Assembly: GCA_025201375.1 (NCBI GenBank)
Contig: JAIWZP010000014.1
Span: 535,806 to 599,805 of the forward strand
Length of the DNA: 64,000 nt
Source of the DNA: Gongronella butleri
Lineage: Eukaryota; Mucoromycota; Mucoromycetes; Mucorales; Cunninghamellaceae
Direction: 5' to 3'
Part shown: in pieces, positions 62,222 to 64,000 of the stretch
How positions within the stretch are numbered: the stretch's first letter is position 1
Layout of the letters: each line of letters begins with the position of its first letter
Translations under genes and position numbers: made by a program
Notes under the pieces: model-generated
What the model was told of the DNA's origin: nothing
What the model saw: only the letters and a program-made list of their open reading frames with translations
Databases searched by the model: none

Positions 62222-63999
62222 GACTTTTTTATGGATGGAAAATGCGAATGTGTGGTGAAAGGGACGTGTTTGGCGCGTCGACTTTTAAAGCTGCGGCGTA
62301 AACGAGGCGAGCGAGGCGTGAAAGAGAGTGCGACAGACGGAATGAGCGTGGCAGTAAGAAAAAAAAAAAGAGTCGGGCCTAACTTGTTGTGAAAAGGATA
62401 TCAAATCGACTTTTCAAACACTGGCCCTATTTGAAGGGGGTAAAGGAAGAGAAAAAGAAGAAAAAAAGGGGGGAGGGAGGTGATGTTGATTTGGAAAAAG
62501 CGTCGAAGGTGAAAAGAAAAGAAAGGGAAAAGGGAAAAGAAGAAACAGATTGGCTTTTTGGCCCTTTTTTTTTTTTTTTGAGCGAGAATTGCTGACAATC
62601 CGCTTCCCTGCGTTGCCATGAAATTTCCAAAACTTTGGGAACGGGGCGCCCAACCATTCACCTATCACAATTAAGGCAAAACAAGGCGGCGAAGGGCCAA
62701 ACCGAGGCAGTGATCTCAATTGATCACAAAAATGGTCGATGATCAGCCCATCGTGTGACGTTATTCTCTGTGTTTTTTTTTGTCCATTCGCAAGGAATCC
62801 AGAAACAAGGTGCAGATGCCCAATTCTCCAGCACCGCACCCAAAAAAACGAAAAGAGAAAAGCAGCTGAGCAAGATCCACGCCTTATTTTCTGGCTTGGA
62901 CCTGAGTGCACCCTCTCTCTCTCGCTGAGCCTTGTCGTCTCCCCCACCTTTCCATCTCTCCTTAAAAATTTTGCTTGATGAAAAATTCCTGCACGCTGGG
63001 TTTTTTTTTTTTTTTGTCTAAACATTATTATTAGGTGAGATCTGGTCCTCGCATCCTTGATTGTGAGTGGTCACCCAAATTACTGGAATGCCGCCAAGGT
63101 TTCACAGCGCCTGATCATTGTTCATGGCGTCCCTCATTTGGAGACCCGCTTTTTGGGACGAAATTGAGGCATTTTTTTGATTTAGTCACCACGCCCGCTG
63201 ACTTTTACGCTATCGTTCGTCCATTGGAGGACGCCGCATGTGCCAGCCACACCGCGCAACCCACCAAGTCGGTTGCATCTGTGCCCTCCCCCACGCATTT
63301 TTTTTACCTTTTGTTTGCGCGCGAACCAACCTTTTCTCGGCGCGCGAATCAAATCAGATGATCTCCATGCCAGATAGCGCGTGGCAATACCAATGGGCTC
63401 ATTGCAATCTGCATTGTAGGGGCCGTGGAAAAATCGTGGAGAGCTACACTTTTTGCCATCTAGCCGGTGTACCTGGGGAATATTACCACGCTTCACGAAG
63501 AAATGGGGTTGGAGAACGAAAAAAAAAATAAAATAAAAAAATTGTGGTGCAGTGTTGTCGAAACCCAGGAGGGCGGGAACCCTGGTTCCTAATTGCGATG
63601 GGGGATGCAATTTAAAAGCAACAAAAAAGGGGATGCAATGGATGCCGAAATAGAAACGTCGATGTGGCCCCAAACGGAGTAAAAAATCATGTCCCACCCC
63701 CCATGCCCTCGGGGGCAGCTTGCCTTTTTCGCCTTTTGCCGATGTTCTTCCGACGGGGGGTCATCCCGTTGATTGCCATTTGCCCTTTCTTTTCTTCTTT
63801 TGTTATTTTACTCACGCTGCTTTTTGATGACCACATTTGCAAAAGGCTCCTTTGATGCATCCGCCTATCTGGCGCACGACCCTCTTACAACCAACATGCC
63901 TATGACCAAATCATCCAGGAACAAGGGTGGTACCCAATTGGCTATCGACATTGGTAAGGAAATAAAAAAAATGGAAAGAAGAAAGAAAAAACCTGAAAA
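62222..63999. other. Region without a convincing gene; possible exon at the edge
   Basis: Nothing firm. At 63841-63954 an open stretch preceded by an acceptor-like GCAAAAG and followed by GGTAAGG reads GSFDASAYLAHDPLTTNMPM, then KSSRNKGGTQLAIDIG. It could be an early exon of a plus-strand gene that continues past the window. Elsewhere are A/T homopolymers and overlapping short frames. Confidence 0.3.
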
Positions 64000-64000
64000 A

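Overview
This is nuclear DNA of an intron-rich fungus. Nearly every gene is split by 50-120 bp GT-AG introns. The proteins are fungal: a long-tailed class I myosin, a velvet factor, a secreted GH24 lysozyme, two Atg22-like effluxers, an OPT transporter and a KDZ transposase. A full COP1 E3 ligase and an elongin A argue against budding yeasts. An early-diverging filamentous fungus, perhaps Mucoromycota, is my best guess; I cannot name a genus. Exons were joined by hand from splice signals, homology and reading phase. Coordinates may be off by a base in places.

Layout. 0.1-5.3 kb: myosin I (-). 5.8-8.3 kb: two small genes related to the N-terminal module of the KDZ transposase found at 50-53 kb, with a relic of a third between them. 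8.5-10.0 kb: elongin A (-). 11.2-16.5 kb: OPT transporter and glucose-6-phosphate dehydrogenase (+). 17.6-18.6 kb: secreted lysozyme (+). 18.6-21.3 kb: gene-poor and repeat-bearing. 21.4-23.6 kb: unknown acidic protein (+) and TLDc/OXR1 protein (-). 24.1-30.7 kb: COP1 and nuclear poly(A) polymerase (-). 31.7-33.1 kb: unknown secreted protein (+). 33.3-41.2 kb: cytochrome P450 (+) flanked by two Atg22-like paralogues (-). 41.6-49.1 kb: sorting nexin Snx4, splicing factor Clf1/Crn and an MSP-domain protein (-), plus mitochondrial uS14 (+). 49.5-56.9 kb: a putative KDZ-superfamily DNA transposon with ~200 bp inverted repeats, an intact 910-aa transposase and a second 186-aa gene. 57.4-62.2 kb: mitochondrial uL6, a MADS-box factor and a velvet factor (-), all with apparent single-base frameshifts. 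62.2-64.0 kb: no convincing gene except a possible exon at the edge.

Most genes are unrelated housekeeping genes: actin motor, RNA processing, autophagy and endosome traffic, redox metabolism and mitochondrial ribosome. The novelty lies in the KDZ element, the detached copies of its N-terminal module that keep both intron positions, and a set of GC-AG introns that all use the donor GCAAGT.
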